Assembly: GCF_020921035.1 (NCBI RefSeq)
Contig: NC_063154.1
Coordinates: forward strand, 3,410,001-3,474,000
DNA length: 64,000 bases
DNA from: Rhodamnia argentea
Lineage: Eukaryota; Streptophyta; Magnoliopsida; Myrtales; Myrtaceae
Direction: 5' to 3'
A model generated the notes under the pieces. It was not told the DNA's origin and ran no database searches. It worked only from the letters and a program-made list of their open reading frames with translations. Shown here in pieces: positions 36,111 through 47,878 of this stretch (positions within the stretch are counted from its first letter, which is position 1; every line of letters begins with the position of its first letter). The position numbers and the translations under genes were made by a program.

Positions 36111-36559
36111 TGGAGATACCACCGCCACGGGTACCCAACGGGTAGCGCGATTGCGATGAGGTAAGTTGGGGTTCTCAAGGTAAAAAGAACTACATGGGCT
36201 TTGATTCTTCTATCCCCAAGAAGATATGTAGGTCGCTTAATGATAATTCATTAAGTTCAGCCCATTCCTTCTTTTTTTTTTCCATATTTTATTACAATGT
36301 ACAATTTAATTGTATTTTATAATTTATAATTTATTATATTTATTTTATTATTTATTATTTTAAAAATTATTATTAAAAATGAATCGAAATGAACCGCGGT
36401 TCGAACCGAACCGGCCCGGAACCGCCGGTTCCGGTTGAACGCCGCCATTTTCCGGCCGGTTCTGACCAAGCGTTCCACCAATCTAGTGTAAACTATGAAC
36501 TAATTTAGCACTCATATCCTATGTTTTTTTTTTTTTTTTGCACTTTAAACCCAAATATA
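36111..36559. other. 3' part of the hAT relic
   Basis: AT-rich sequence, then GAACCGCGGTTCGAACCGAA and CCGGAACCGCCGGTTCCGGT at about 36395-36440. This GC-rich palindromic text resembles the block before the transposase gene and is likely the sub-terminal region of the element. Confidence 0.35.
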
Positions 36560-39024
36560 ACCCATTTACTAGATATAACTAATACATATAACAACTTAAC
36601 CCATTATATACGGGCCAAGAAATGGGTTTAAGATCCATTTTAACAAATCTAATCTCGTGTGAAGACATGAAAAACACAGGGATAGTCTTCAACTTGAGGT
36701 CCTTAGAAGAATCAACTAACAAGCTCCGAATCGTGGGAACTGAAGCAGGCAGGTGTCTACGAGATGGTGAGTATTTTTGCCATTGTTTTTTAATCACCCT
36801 AATGTCACAGTCTGATTTCTGCTATATCCACTTGGATTGAGAAGTGGGGCTTTGAAGCATCGGGTGAAGAGTGAGAGATGCGAAATGGTTGATACAACTA
36901 GTTCGTGATACACGATCCGAACCTTCGATGTTCCTGCTCCGACACCGACCCAAGGCCAAGCTGCTAAATCTACTAATCTGAAAAAAAAGATAAACAAAGC
37001 AAGGGTGAGCTCACTAGCCCAGCAAGGAATACATCCAGCTCTGTCTTCCTAGACCTTTGGGCCTTAGTCTCAAGTTAACCTGCTAAACAACGCATAACGA
37101 CTAATGCCTATCGAAGGTTCAATGCGATCTCTCATTTCATGAATAAGACCACATACATGTACACATGTCAGAATGTATACAATGCAAGAATAGCGCTTGC
37201 GGATTCCAACACAATCGGCGACCGTCAGCTGGAAGTCGACTTGGACATATGATAGCATACTTCCAAAATACCGTGATCACAAGGCCCTGGTATTTCAATA
37301 TCTCCCGGACAAAGCTCAGGATTATCTCCCACACACAGCTCAGGAGTGTTTCGACATTTTATCCTCGCGCACAGCTTAGGGACATCTCAACTTCACGGTG
37401 CATTCTCCACCCACAGCTCAGGGTATTACATTCCCTCTCAAGGAACGAATTGCTCAACATATGTGTGCCAGGATGTGTGGAATGTCATGAATGCAAGGCT
37501 TAACATATAAATCAACCCTTTTTAATATATGAAAACCAAAGGTTTCATGATTAAAAGTTAACAAATACTTCATTTAGCATATCCTTAAGACAGTCTTGCT
37601 TTCAATAGGGCCATCCAGCATTCGGTTAAGGCTCCTTACAAACAAATAAAGGCCCTGAAATCAGACTTAGGTATTAGGATAGCAAGCAAACAAACCGACC
37701 AATCACATTGCTCCATCTTAACTCAAATACCTAACGACTAGCATACGCTTGTTAAGCTCTTCGTTTATTCATTTTGTCAACACCTAAGCCCGTGGTACCA
37801 GTTAAACAAGACCGACTACCATGCTGTTCAGTCCGTAAATTTAACCAGTTCAGTCCTTAACGATCTCAATTGTATCACCAGACCGATCCTCAAGGTTCCC
37901 CAACAAACCTAGGTCCAAACCGAAGCTAATCCCATTCGGCTCTCTTTAATCTTTGGCGTGATTTCAGCTACTCACCTATAAATCTCCAGAATCCAATTAT
38001 ACATCCCACTAATCCTACTATCAGAAACAACAACAGCCGGCTCATTTATCATAATATGCAAAGCAATGAACGAATCTACATTATTAGACCGAACCATTTC
38101 ACAAAGGGTATGCCTCGCAGCTCAAGCTCCACGATTTCCCCGTCCATTCCCCCTAATCCGACTCGTTGAAATACCCCTCTAACTAAACAAATCAGCATAT
38201 AAACTGAACTGGACCAGCTATTCTATTTTACCAGGATATCCTAGCAAAACTACACAACAGACTTGGACAAATTCCTTGCCTGATGTTCGTGGTGAGAGCT
38301 TGGCGGCCGCTTGATGGCTCCTTTGATCGTCTTCTTCAGCCTCTAATCCGAACAGATAGCTTTTTGTTCTCCCCCTCCAACCAAGCGTAAAACAAATCCA
38401 ATCGAGGCCAATTTGAGTAACTTTGCATGTCCTTGGATGATGGAAGGGAGGGCAATGACACTTGGTCATCGTGAGATGCCATTTGGCAAACTGAAAATGC
38501 CATTTGGCACAAACTTTAGCTACTAGTCTTTCCTAGTTACACTTGTCTCACATTCAAGCACCTCTTGACACCTCATATTTGAGGTCTTCTCCGTAAAGCT
38601 CTAGGGTCGAATAATGGGTTAAGGCCCTCCTCTTGCTTAAATTTGTTCATCGTGGGCTTAGTGATAGGGTTTATGTTGTCAATTCATCCAGAGTTTAGAT
38701 CAGCTATGGCTACAGATCCGTCACAACCGTACCTCATCTTCAACTAACATTTCAAGACTGTAACCAACTCTTCTAGTTGCCCAATGGGCTGACCAGAATA
38801 GTTATGTTGCCCCCGCGTCCACCTCCTCAATGTGTGACATTGAGGCTCTCGCATGTCCCCAATGCCCTCGACGGTCCTTGACTTGATTAGCATAGGTTAC
38901 CTATCTTACTCTGTAATCCTTCAAGCGCATGTCGGCCGTGTGAACTTCCTTGCCTTAAGTCAGCTTTTAAACCCATTTCGACCTTCTTGGACCGTTTAGA
39001 ATCTAAGAAAAGTGGGATATCACA
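36560..39024 (-). repeat. Tekay/Del-like chromovirus LTR, minus orientation
   Basis: Read on the minus strand, the sequence begins at 39024 with TGTGATATCCCACTTTTC, a start I associate with Tekay/Del LTRs. Further on come the LTR words I remember from plant chromoviruses: repeated 'CCTGAGCTGTG' units (37310-37425), and near 36985 a 'TTCAGATTAGTAGATTTAGC' followed by 'GGCCTTGGGTCGGTGTCGGA'. No gag-pol is adjacent, so this is a solo or truncated LTR. The lower boundary is uncertain (36490-36840). The classification is by recollection, not alignment. Confidence 0.48.
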
Positions 39025-39575
39025 TGATGTCAGGGTTTTATTCTAGAAATCCAGGGATAGGATGACTATCATCTGAAATGATCTCTAAGTGTGTGGTAGA
39101 TTGGTCGAAAGTTAATATCATTCTCTTAACGATGATTATGACTGGCCAAAATCAGTTGTTGTTCTGAAATGATTTGTATGCTCGCTCGAGATACTGGAAG
39201 CTCGAATTGAATTGGGTATGGCACGATATGAAGATTCGGTTCATCATAGTGTCTTTGAAAAGAATATATCGAGGGAAGACTGACTCGGTATTCTGATTCA
39301 CCACGTGCTGCACAGGCTCGTGCGCAGCCAGGAAGCTTTTGACCTGTGACACTAGCTTGTCGGGATTTCTTCTGTTCGATGCTTTGAATGGTTGATTTCT
39401 TCATGTCGCTTGTAGCTTCCTCCAGAGTTAAGCTCGAGTCAAGCTTGGGCTCGCTGATGCTAAACTCGATTGACTAGCAGGCCTAATCGAACTTCCACTT
39501 TTTCACAAAAAAAATGTTATATAAAGTACAAAATGACAAAGAACTCCATAAAATTAGGTGTCGTACCCACGTATA
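39025..39575. other. Gene-free stretch between LTRs
   Basis: A minus-strand open frame (39404-39126, 92 codons) has no recognisable motif. 39420-39490 contains AAGCTCGAGTCAAGCTTGGG-type text, matching sequence at 40620-40700, so one MITE-like element may have been split by the 946-bp LTR inserted between them. Confidence 0.3.
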
Positions 39576-40521
39576 TGTTGGGAATCACGTGACATCGACA
39601 AAATAAATCATAAACGCAGCAAAAATAAAAACCCATACATGTATCTCAGAGGCGTTGTTAATGCGTTTTAATAAAAATCCAATTAAACGAGAGAGGTTAA
39701 TGGATTACCTCTTGTAGCATGCTTGAAATGAGTTGGTTGAGATGTTCTTCAGTTTGAGCCTCACAAGTGTCGGACTTTTTGTTCGGACACATCATTAATC
39801 GTTCGTCGAACGGAAAAACGAACTCACGGATAATCATCACACTCACTTATGCAAGCAATCTCGTGAAGATAATTGTCCGCACTCTTAATCTTTTGGTCAC
39901 AAGAGCAGGAACGAAGAAAACAATTTTCTGCTCTCTGACTCACCAAAGCACACACTTGAGACAAAATAACATTTTTGTCTCTCCTCCACTCTCAAAATTA
40001 GCACACACTAAAACTCTATCTCACAGTTATGTGCGACCGCACATATGCATGATCAACCTCCAGGTCTAAGGATTATTTACACAATACCAAAGTATGAACA
40101 ATTAGACATTAACCACGCTTAAAGTTTCCAGTGAACTTGTTTGGTACAAGCACAGGTGTTTTAACTCGGGCATCACAATACCCAATAGCTTGTGACTCAT
40201 CATTCCCTCAAGTATCCAATACATAATGGCGAATGTAAGAACACACCGGTCTTAAAAGATTCATTAATATCCGCTCAATAATCCATCAACTAGGAACATT
40301 TTAAAGATTTAGTCTAATTGTGAACCCGTCACACATATTCTCAACATCTCAAGAATAGGTCCAGTCATCGCAATTGATATTATGAAATTGATTTATATGT
40401 ATAATTAATTGGACAAATGAGTAAATAAGTCTTTGCCATTAATTAAATAAAAAATTAAAAATACAACCGAAATCCCTAATATGTTACTGTTACATAGTTG
40501 ATTTAAGGCATACATCTAACA
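39576..40521 (-). mobile_element. Candidate solo LTR, 946 bp
   Basis: On the minus strand it starts TGTTAGATGTATGCCTTAAA at 40521 and ends GTGATTCCCAACA at 39576, so it has the TG...CA ends of an LTR. Flanking bases are GTATA (39571-39575) and ATATA (40522-40526), a 4/5 match to a 5-bp target duplication. No primer site or coding sequence is attached. The text resembles LTRs of plant retroelements with a 'GTATGCCTTAAATCAA' start. Confidence 0.6.
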
Positions 40522-40888
40522 ATATATACCAATGCAGTGAAAATAGTCGAGGTTATTAAGCTCAACTTGAGTTATGTAGTATTTGGAATTGCTATTCACA
40601 TTACACTCGAGCCTAACTTTTGATTCTCTACCGAGCTTGAGTTGAGTCGGACTCGAACTTGACACTGTATCGACTTGGGTCGACTAGATTACATCCCTAG
40701 TTGACACTTTGGTGGACGGCTCTCGCCCAATCTCTAATTTTCTGCTTTAGGTACGCCCCCAGCCACCAGCCCCCCCAATTGAAACAAATGAGTGGGGGGA
40801 AAATCCTGGAATGGCTATTTAGCACAGGGTTGCCCCCGTCCACGGTGATGGGTGGCGACGGTTTTGCTCCTCCTTTGTCCGTCAGTTT

Positions 40889-41010
40889 TTTTTTTTTGTC
40901 CGTCCTATCTTTAACTTTTGCTCTACCTCTTTATAGAGAGTGGCAGTCGAACTCCACACCTATGATACTAGCGTCCTCACTTTCAAATTTCTTTACCAAT
41001 AGGGCCACAT
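40889..41010 (-). mobile_element. tRNA-derived SINE-like element
   Basis: On the minus strand: a box A-like TGGCCCTATTGGTAAAG (41008 downward), a box B-like GTGGAGTTCGACTGCC about 55 bases later (around 40957-40942), and a poly-A tract (poly-T at 40889-40899 on the plus strand). The order and spacing fit a Pol III-transcribed SINE. Both boxes are degenerate. Confidence 0.42.
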
Positions 41011-44000
41011 GTCGACTAGCCTTTTGTCCATCATTTAGCACGCGGTACGATATGCATCCCTCCTATAGACGTTCCTCGCATCACGTAATTATAGAACGAA
41101 CTGCTATTCTTCGAACATTTTGTTCTGCACTGTAACATGGTCAACGGACTCTGGTCAACATTCCTAGTTTTTGCTCTTTCTCAGTATTTCCTGTGCCTTT
41201 TTTTTTTGTGTGTGTGGCTAAGTCCAGCAATTCCAACACCCTTCTTGTCCTAGAGTCATTGAATTGAATATACTACTTCTTTATCTCCATTTCGCAGTTT
41301 TCCTTCTCTTTTCCCAGTGAATAATGGATGGACAACTCTCGGACTCAAGACTACACCATCATTTTATCGCTTGAAGGCCTAGAGATTTTTTGGTTTTCAT
41401 CGTAGGTCAGCGGAAAATTGCAGGGACTAGTCTTGTATTGTTGTATGTTGATCCAAAGACAGGCTTTGGGATGCTGCGAAATGTGGGATTCAAGTTGAGT
41501 AATAATGGAAGAGAAAACGAACAAAAAACCAAAGGGGGTCGCCATTTTCTTTGCATGAACTTAAAAAATTTTGATAGCTCCACAGTTCTTTCCTTTTTTC
41601 TCATTAACAATTCCGTGGTCGATTCAGGGATAAGTGCGTTCTCATGCTTTCGGCTTGGGCACATTTGATTGCGAGTTCGTAGATTGTCTTGGGAAATTAT
41701 TTCACTAGGGAGGCACGACCGTGACGATGCTGGTTAGCCGACATGCGAGCTCTTCTAAATAGCCACCTATGTATGGTCGCGTCCCTGATTTGTAAAAGAA
41801 AATAGGAAGTTGCTAGCCCGACAGGTCGATAGTACCGTCGGTGACAATCTCCCAATCAATGAGTGTTTTATGCAAAACACGCGGTAATAATATGTGAATC
41901 TACGTTTGAGATTGTATCGTCCTTGACAATCTTGTTAGAGAATCATTTCCCGAGGAAATAATTTCTTTATTTCTGATATTTCTAATGCCATTATTGGGTA
42001 GGCAACTTCAGGTTCAGCCATTTTGCATGGTGCAAAAAAAAGGAGACAAAAGAAGAATAAGCAGAATAAGTATAGCAAACCAATGTTCTTTGGATATGGT
42101 TTTGGAAATTATTGCAGCTACACCCACTTAATCATGTGAGAGATACACAGCATATGGTCAAAAGTTGGAAAAAGAACAGAAAAGCAAAAGAGAAAACAAG
42201 TGAAAAAGAAGGAAAAGAAAGTTGAGGTAGAGAGAAGAGATCACTTTGTGGTGATGAGGAGGTGAAGTGATTCATCAGGGCTTCCAGCTACAGGGAACAG
42301 GATAAGCAGATTCTCCAGCTATGAAACTGGGATCGTATGTTCCTTTTTCCACGGGTTTTATCCTCTATCATGAGAATGTGTGATTTCAAGAAACCCAGAT
42401 AGGATTGCGAAGAAGATAAGATTTCTAGCCTCTTCTATTCTCTTTGTTTTTTGTTTGATCACCGGTGTGTACGGCCTTCATTGCAATATCTGTACAATCA
42501 TTCACATCTGAAAGAGTCCATCAAGAAGCAGGGATCGAGATGATTTTTCTTTCCTTTGGAGAAAGCTAGGATAGGAAATCATATGACAAATTCGAAGCTA
42601 GGATTTCCGCTTTTGAATATTTTTCGTCCATATATTTTCGATGAGCATTGACAGAGAAAGCAAAAAAATTGCATTTGGTTTTCTTTTCTTTGGTCATTAT
42701 CATATTGTATTTAGGGGAGATTTTGCCATATAAGTTCACCTCTTCGAAATGTTTTTGTGAAAAGTACGTCATCCAAATCTTGGTTAAGAGATTCGAGAGG
42801 AGTTTATTGCTCTTGAACACTTGATCACTCCTAAGAGGTTAGGTTGAGCTCCTAATATACATCATTTTTTTTCTCACGAAATTTAAGATCGTGTATGGCA
42901 TGGCACTTGTTAGAACGATATGGTATACTTATATTGTTGGCCCGTCTCCCGATCGTTCAAGCATTTTAGAATAGTATACATATTATACATGTATATGATT
43001 ATAATGAATATATTATTGCTTCATTGCCTAATAGTTTAAACTTTTGAAAAAAATCGATTCATCTAAGAACAACAATCAACGGCGATTTGCTAGTTGCTCA
43101 ATTTAAGAGTTGTTCGTTGTACTCTATGCCCTCTGAAAATTAAAGTCAAGTCACTTTAATCTCTCGTTCCTCTAAAGCTAAGATTTCATGAACTTTTTGT
43201 TCAATTGCCTCTTTACTTAATGCTCTACATTTGCCACTCACAGCAGCATGATTAATTTGGAATTGATACCAAGTGACATGTTTCGAGTGTCTGTCATGAA
43301 ATTATCTTATCGGACTAGACAAAATTTGCGATAAAAATTTGCAATAACTCAAACTACATATGTCGTTTCGAATTTGATATTATTGTACGAATAGACTAAT
43401 CAGTCACCATCCCTTCTTCTCCATCTTGAGCAGTTGATCCCCCCCAATTCATAATCTTTAACTCAGCATTTCCCTTCTCTACCTCTCTTAGAACCTTTCT
43501 TCTTCTTCCTCTTCCTCCTCCTCCTACTCCTTGATTTGCTTAGAGGAGTGAAAAAGACACCACGAGAAAAGAAATAGCGGGTAGTCTCTTGTTGTCGTTT
43601 GTTCTGTTAAAGTAGTACCAACTAGGGTTTTCACACGACCATAAATGTTCGTATGCACGTCGTCTTCTGGTCGATGTCTACCGAGAAATGTTCATGTTTT
43701 TCTCTCAGCATGTACGTGGTTATCGTGTCCGATACCAAGTGCGCACACAAATACCCGACCCCGTCCACGTCATGGCGATTCGTATTTGAGTGAACGTGAT
43801 TCTGCTAAGAACCAAAGCGGGGAAGATTTGACTTCTTTTGAGCAGACCATACGCCCCTCACTCGCACAGCAATCACGCCAATTGGGACGTGACACATCAC
43901 CAGCCTCGATGTCAAATCATATCAGCTAGGTGTTGACGTGGCAGAACTGGCTGGAAACCAGTTCGAGGTCTGTGAAACCTCGAATTCGACATGGGACTCC

Positions 44001-44103
44001 TGGTTTCTAGCTCTCGGATCCGGATAGGGTTTATTGAATCGACTTGAGTGGGGATGTTTTGCTGCTATGTCGATGTATTTAGAGGTTACACAAACTACAG
44101 GAT
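41011..44103. other. Gene-free stretch
   Basis: I see no supported gene. Two overlapping frames at 41390-41668 lack any known motif. 42160-42240 is A/G-rich. 43500-43535 is a CTT/CCT run. The stretch may contain decayed elements I cannot name. Confidence 0.3.
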
Positions 44104-44287
44104 TGACCCGGTGGTCGGGGCGTTCTCATAGTTTTGGCTCAAGAACCAAGGATTGTGGATTCGACTCCTGCCCAGGATAACTCAGAATTAAGCGGGCGGC
44201 CATGGTAATGGGTTATCGTGCGGGTACATGTGCTCATTTGATTTTGATTAGGTCAAAGTATCCGTACTTTCCAACAACCAAAAAAGA
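44104..44287 (+). mobile_element. tRNA-derived SINE-like element
   Basis: Starts GACCCGGTGGTCGGGGCGTT, with a box A-like GTGGTCGGGG at 44111-44120 and a box B-like GGATTCGACTCC at 44157-44168, 46 bases apart. The tRNA-like head is followed by a GGGCGGCCATGGTAATGGGT tRNA-unrelated body and an A-rich end (CCAAAAAAGATAG). The layout is that of plant SINEs such as the Au family; boundaries are approximate. Not a true tRNA gene, as no cloverleaf closes. Confidence 0.5.
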
Positions 44288-45468
44288 TAGAACCCATTCA
44301 TGTTTCTGTTTCCTTTTCTCGCTACTGTGACTACTCACGAGAACTTCTTTGGGAGTTATCAATTTATGCCTATGTTGTCCGTTTTGGAAGCAATTCTCAT
44401 GAATAGTTGACAGCAGACATTGCCATTCGCTTTAGGTTGCTGTTCAATGTAATCCCGACAGATTACACTACGCATTCCGAGGTCAGCCAAAAAAGAGGGG
44501 GTGGGGGGGTTACATCATCGGACCTAATCGAACTGAACTTATTAACTTAAAAAGTTAATTTACCTTTGATCGTCGAGTAAACAATGGAGCGGACAGCTAA
44601 CTGTTCGTCTGTCTTTCTTCTATCCTCTTCCGTATGTGGTGATCTCTCGCGCGTTGGTGAGCGTCAACTCAAGAACGCGATAGCTAGACTCGTCACGAGA
44701 AAAAATCTCCAAGGGAAACAAACAAACTTCTACTCCCTGCGGTCTATTATTATGTCACAACACCTGCACAAGGGAAGGGGAAAAGAACAGTGCTCGCTCG
44801 ATACGTGGAATTCTCGCTGGCTGAGCTATATAGTTCACGGATTCGCAAGAACGAAAGACGACAGAACGTGTCGAGATTCTCGAACAGGGATGGCTGCTCA
44901 TCGTGCCCTTCTCCTCCTTTTGGCCCAAAGAAGTTTGGTTTCCTCGTGGGTGGATGGTTTATTTTGGAGATTTTAAATTTTTTAAGACATGAAGTAAAGC
45001 CAGTGGTCCTTTTGGATTATGTCTCGTAAACTCTTTTAGTTGATGTCTGTTCATGCAACAACTTTGCAACTGTTATTTTCTTTGCTAAGTAACCTTACTA
45101 CTGTTATAAACTATGCTTTGTGAATTGTGACGTAACTGAAATTTACGATGGTATCATTGTTTATTTAAGAGGCTCTTCTCAGAATGATAATTTCTCTCTC
45201 TCTCTCTCTCTCTGGTACGGTATCAACGGTCATCATTGACGATTGATAATTTTTGGTCGAGGTCAATCTACTTATGATCGGCCTGACTTCAGGTTGATGC
45301 GACCTAAACCCTAATTGACCATAGATCAAGGTTTTTAGATCCGGATATAAGGTCGGACATTTTCTGATCAGGATTCGGACGCCAACACGAGAGGAGGTTG
45401 AGAGGAAGGGGGAACGGTAATGGAGACAACTCTGAGGAGATAGAAAATGTGGTCACAGCATGCGCCGG
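44288..45468. other. Gene-free stretch with CT microsatellite
   Basis: Open frame 44584-44976 (130 codons) has no recognised domain and no splice or codon signal supporting it. A (CT) run occupies about 45193-45213. Confidence 0.3.
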
Positions 45469-45512
45469 TAGCGTTGGAGGTAAGTACTGACAACGCTTTA
45501 CCTCCAACGCTA
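45469..45512. repeat. Perfect 15-bp hairpin
   Basis: TAGCGTTGGAGGTAA (45469-45483), a 14-base loop, then TTACCTCCAACGCTA (45498-45512), with no mismatch. Purpose unknown; it lies in repeat-like sequence. Confidence 0.85.
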
Positions 45513-45738
45513 GCAGTGTTTGTAACACATGCACATGCACACATAAAGGACGAAAATTTGTGGTTTGATAGCATGTTTTCGCATGTATTGGGTGAAACGC
45601 GTTTGCTTCAAAATGTGTTGAAGAGGGGCAGAGATAGAGCATTAGTGGAACCGACACCGACATGTGACACGACACACAAATATCATTTCTCAAAAATAGA
45701 TAATTCTAACACATTGGGACACGTAATGTATTAAATGT

Positions 45739-45785
45739 ATATTTTTATATATACATAATAAATTATTATGTATATATAAAAATAT
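45739..45785. repeat. Near-perfect AT-rich palindrome with 23-bp arms
   Basis: Arm ATATTTTTATATATACATAA plus TAA, a single A at 45762, then the exact reverse complement to 45785. It could extrude as a cruciform or be the relic of a MITE. Confidence 0.85.
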
Positions 45786-47048
45786 CGACGATGAGCTTCT
45801 TATTCTTATTACGTTAGGGATTTACGATTATTATTTTTTTTTGAATTGCTAGAGTATGTTAATTTTGGGGGAAGCTGGGTATATGAGTTAATTATATATA
45901 TTTTTGACAAATCTATATTCTAATTAATTGAAAATGATTAAAATTGATCCCATACGTCTCGCGTGTCGGGATGCTTGACTTGCGTGTCATTGGCGTGTCC
46001 AAAGCACCGACTACATGCCCGGATAGTGTCGGACATGACATGAAGGCCCACCAAAGAGTGTCGGTACTTCCTAGGATGGAGCTACGAGAGCAAGTGGTCT
46101 CATATGGGCTATATTTTCCATCATTCTTTGCCCGAAGAAATTTCCACCAATCATACCTCTAATTGGTGAATTACAAATTATGCTACCGTCCGGACACAAA
46201 TTCCACTAAAATTAAAAGCAGGTGAAATTCGTAGTTATAATCTGCCAATATCTCATGCATAATGGAAGGAAATTGTCACGTCAATGGTAGAATAATATTC
46301 CTGTAATTTCCTTCATTTGTACAAGTATTTTGTGGTTATTAAAAGGGGATATGATTGGTGACATTATCAAGAAAAAGGCGGCAGAGCCAACGATCCTGAA
46401 CTCGCTGTTGTCATCGTAAGGGGGTGGACCCTTCCCCCACGAAAGAGAGCAAAAGCAAGACAAGAGAAGACATTGATTGAGCTGACTGCATGCGAAAGCT
46501 TTTAGCGGAAAGGACGCTTCTCACTTCACAAATGAATAGCACGATTTTAGAGAGGGTTTGATTTGATCTTAGGGCAAAATGTCGGTTTCAATTTTTTGGA
46601 GCAATGGACCAATCATCGCACGACACTCCTAGATTGGCATGGGCAATTCTTGTAGACTTGTACGCTTGCGAATCCCAAATTAAGCAGAGACCAGAGTGAA
46701 TAGCAAGCCACTCATAACCCAATGTTATTTCCTGATTTCACCAAACTTTAAAAACCCAATTGAAATACAGAAATATCACTGCCAATTTTACGTGTATTTT
46801 ATCCCCATGGCTAGATTCTATCACGTGACTAGTTTTGTTTTAGGGTGCATTTAATTCAGCATTTTAAAAGCTCCTCGAGGTCGGAAAATTTGGGATTTTT
46901 GGCAACCAAGGGTTTTGGGATGAAGTTGGCATTGAGAAGGTTGAAAGTTTAATACTAATAGGGACCGACATTGAGTTTTTAGCATTTTCATAATGCTAAG
47001 GCCCCATTTAATGAAAATATATCGGTTATCTATTTTGTCCTTAAAAAC
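45786..47048. other. Gene-free stretch
   Basis: 45945-46075 contains GTGTCGG/GACATG words that also occur at 45640-45700, so both belong to an unclassified repeat flanking the palindrome. 46160-47048 shows no recognisable feature. Confidence 0.3.
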
Positions 47049-47132
47049 TGTTGAGGTATGGTTTATATTCTCCTACGATAGGAAAGCACGTGAATCCCTC
47101 TATGTCCACAAGTTCCAAGTTATCAACACTCT

Positions 47133-47870
47133 AGTGTCCCAAGACCGAAGAGGAATCTGAAGAGATGGCAACAATTCCATATGTAAATGCAATTGGGCGC
47201 TTGATGTATGTCATGGTATGTACTTGTCCGGATATTGCTCAAGCAATGGGAGTAAAGAACATATATATGTCCAATTCATGTAAAGAGCATTGGATAACCG
47301 CAAAGAGGGTGCTTCGTTATCTTCGTGGCACGTCCGACTTTGAGTTATGTTATGAAGGCATGAAAAGCTCAAAGGGATAGCAAGCGTTAGAATTGAAGTG
47401 TTTTGTTGATGTTGATAGGGGAGGTGATATTGATAGCGGGAGGTCGACTAGCAGTTATGTTATTTCCTTATTTGGTGGAGCTGTGGTTTGGATGAGCAAG
47501 AGACAGAGCATAGTTGCTTTATCTACTATTGATGTAGAATACATGGCTCTTACTCATACTGTTAAGGAAGTGATTTGGATGTGCGGATTGTATAAAGAGC
47601 TTGGTTTTACACAATGAGAAGTGAATATTGGGTGTGATAGCCAGAGTGCTATATTCTTGACTAAGAATCCTTCATTTCATGCAAGAACAAAGCACATCGA
47701 CATACAATATCACTTCATCCGAGAGAAAGTAGAACAGAAAGTTGTAGTCTTGGAAAAGCTGACACAAAGGTGAATAGTACAGATTTTTTTACTAAAGCAG
47801 TGAGTGCAGAAAAGTTTGAATGGTGTACAACTGTGTTGGGTCTAAAGAAGCTTGTGAAGTATTCACCAAG
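47133..47870 (+). pseudogene. Ty1/copia RT C-terminus and RNase H, broken
   Basis: Reads CPKTEEESEEMATIPYVNAI, then GRLMYVMVCTCPDIAQAMG, HWITAKRVLRYLRGTSDF, a stop at 47378, then CFVDVDRGGDIDSGRSTSSY, VVWMSKRQSIVALSTIDVEY and VIWMCGLYKELGF, a stop at 47615, then CDSQSAIFLTKNPSFHART and KHIDIQYHFIREKV. These are the ordered blocks of a copia polyprotein end. The RNase H region has Asp (CFVDVD) and the E of STIDVEY, but several stops and the missing N-terminal two thirds make it non-functional. Confidence 0.9.
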
Positions 47871-47878
47871 TGGGAGAA

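Noticed and set aside
40701..41135. 144-codon plus-strand frame
   Set aside because: It covers the minus-strand SINE-like element and a poly-T run; no protein similarity.
42270..42340. CTACAGGGAACAGGATAAGC, resembling the star strand of miR408
   Set aside because: No matching TGCACTGCCTCTTCCC partner follows, so no miR408 hairpin can form.
44104..44180. Possible tRNA gene
   Set aside because: Box A and box B are present but no acceptor stem or complete cloverleaf can be drawn; a SINE explains it better.
44584..44976. 130-codon plus-strand frame
   Set aside because: No motif, no splice or promoter support, and an overlapping frame of similar length.
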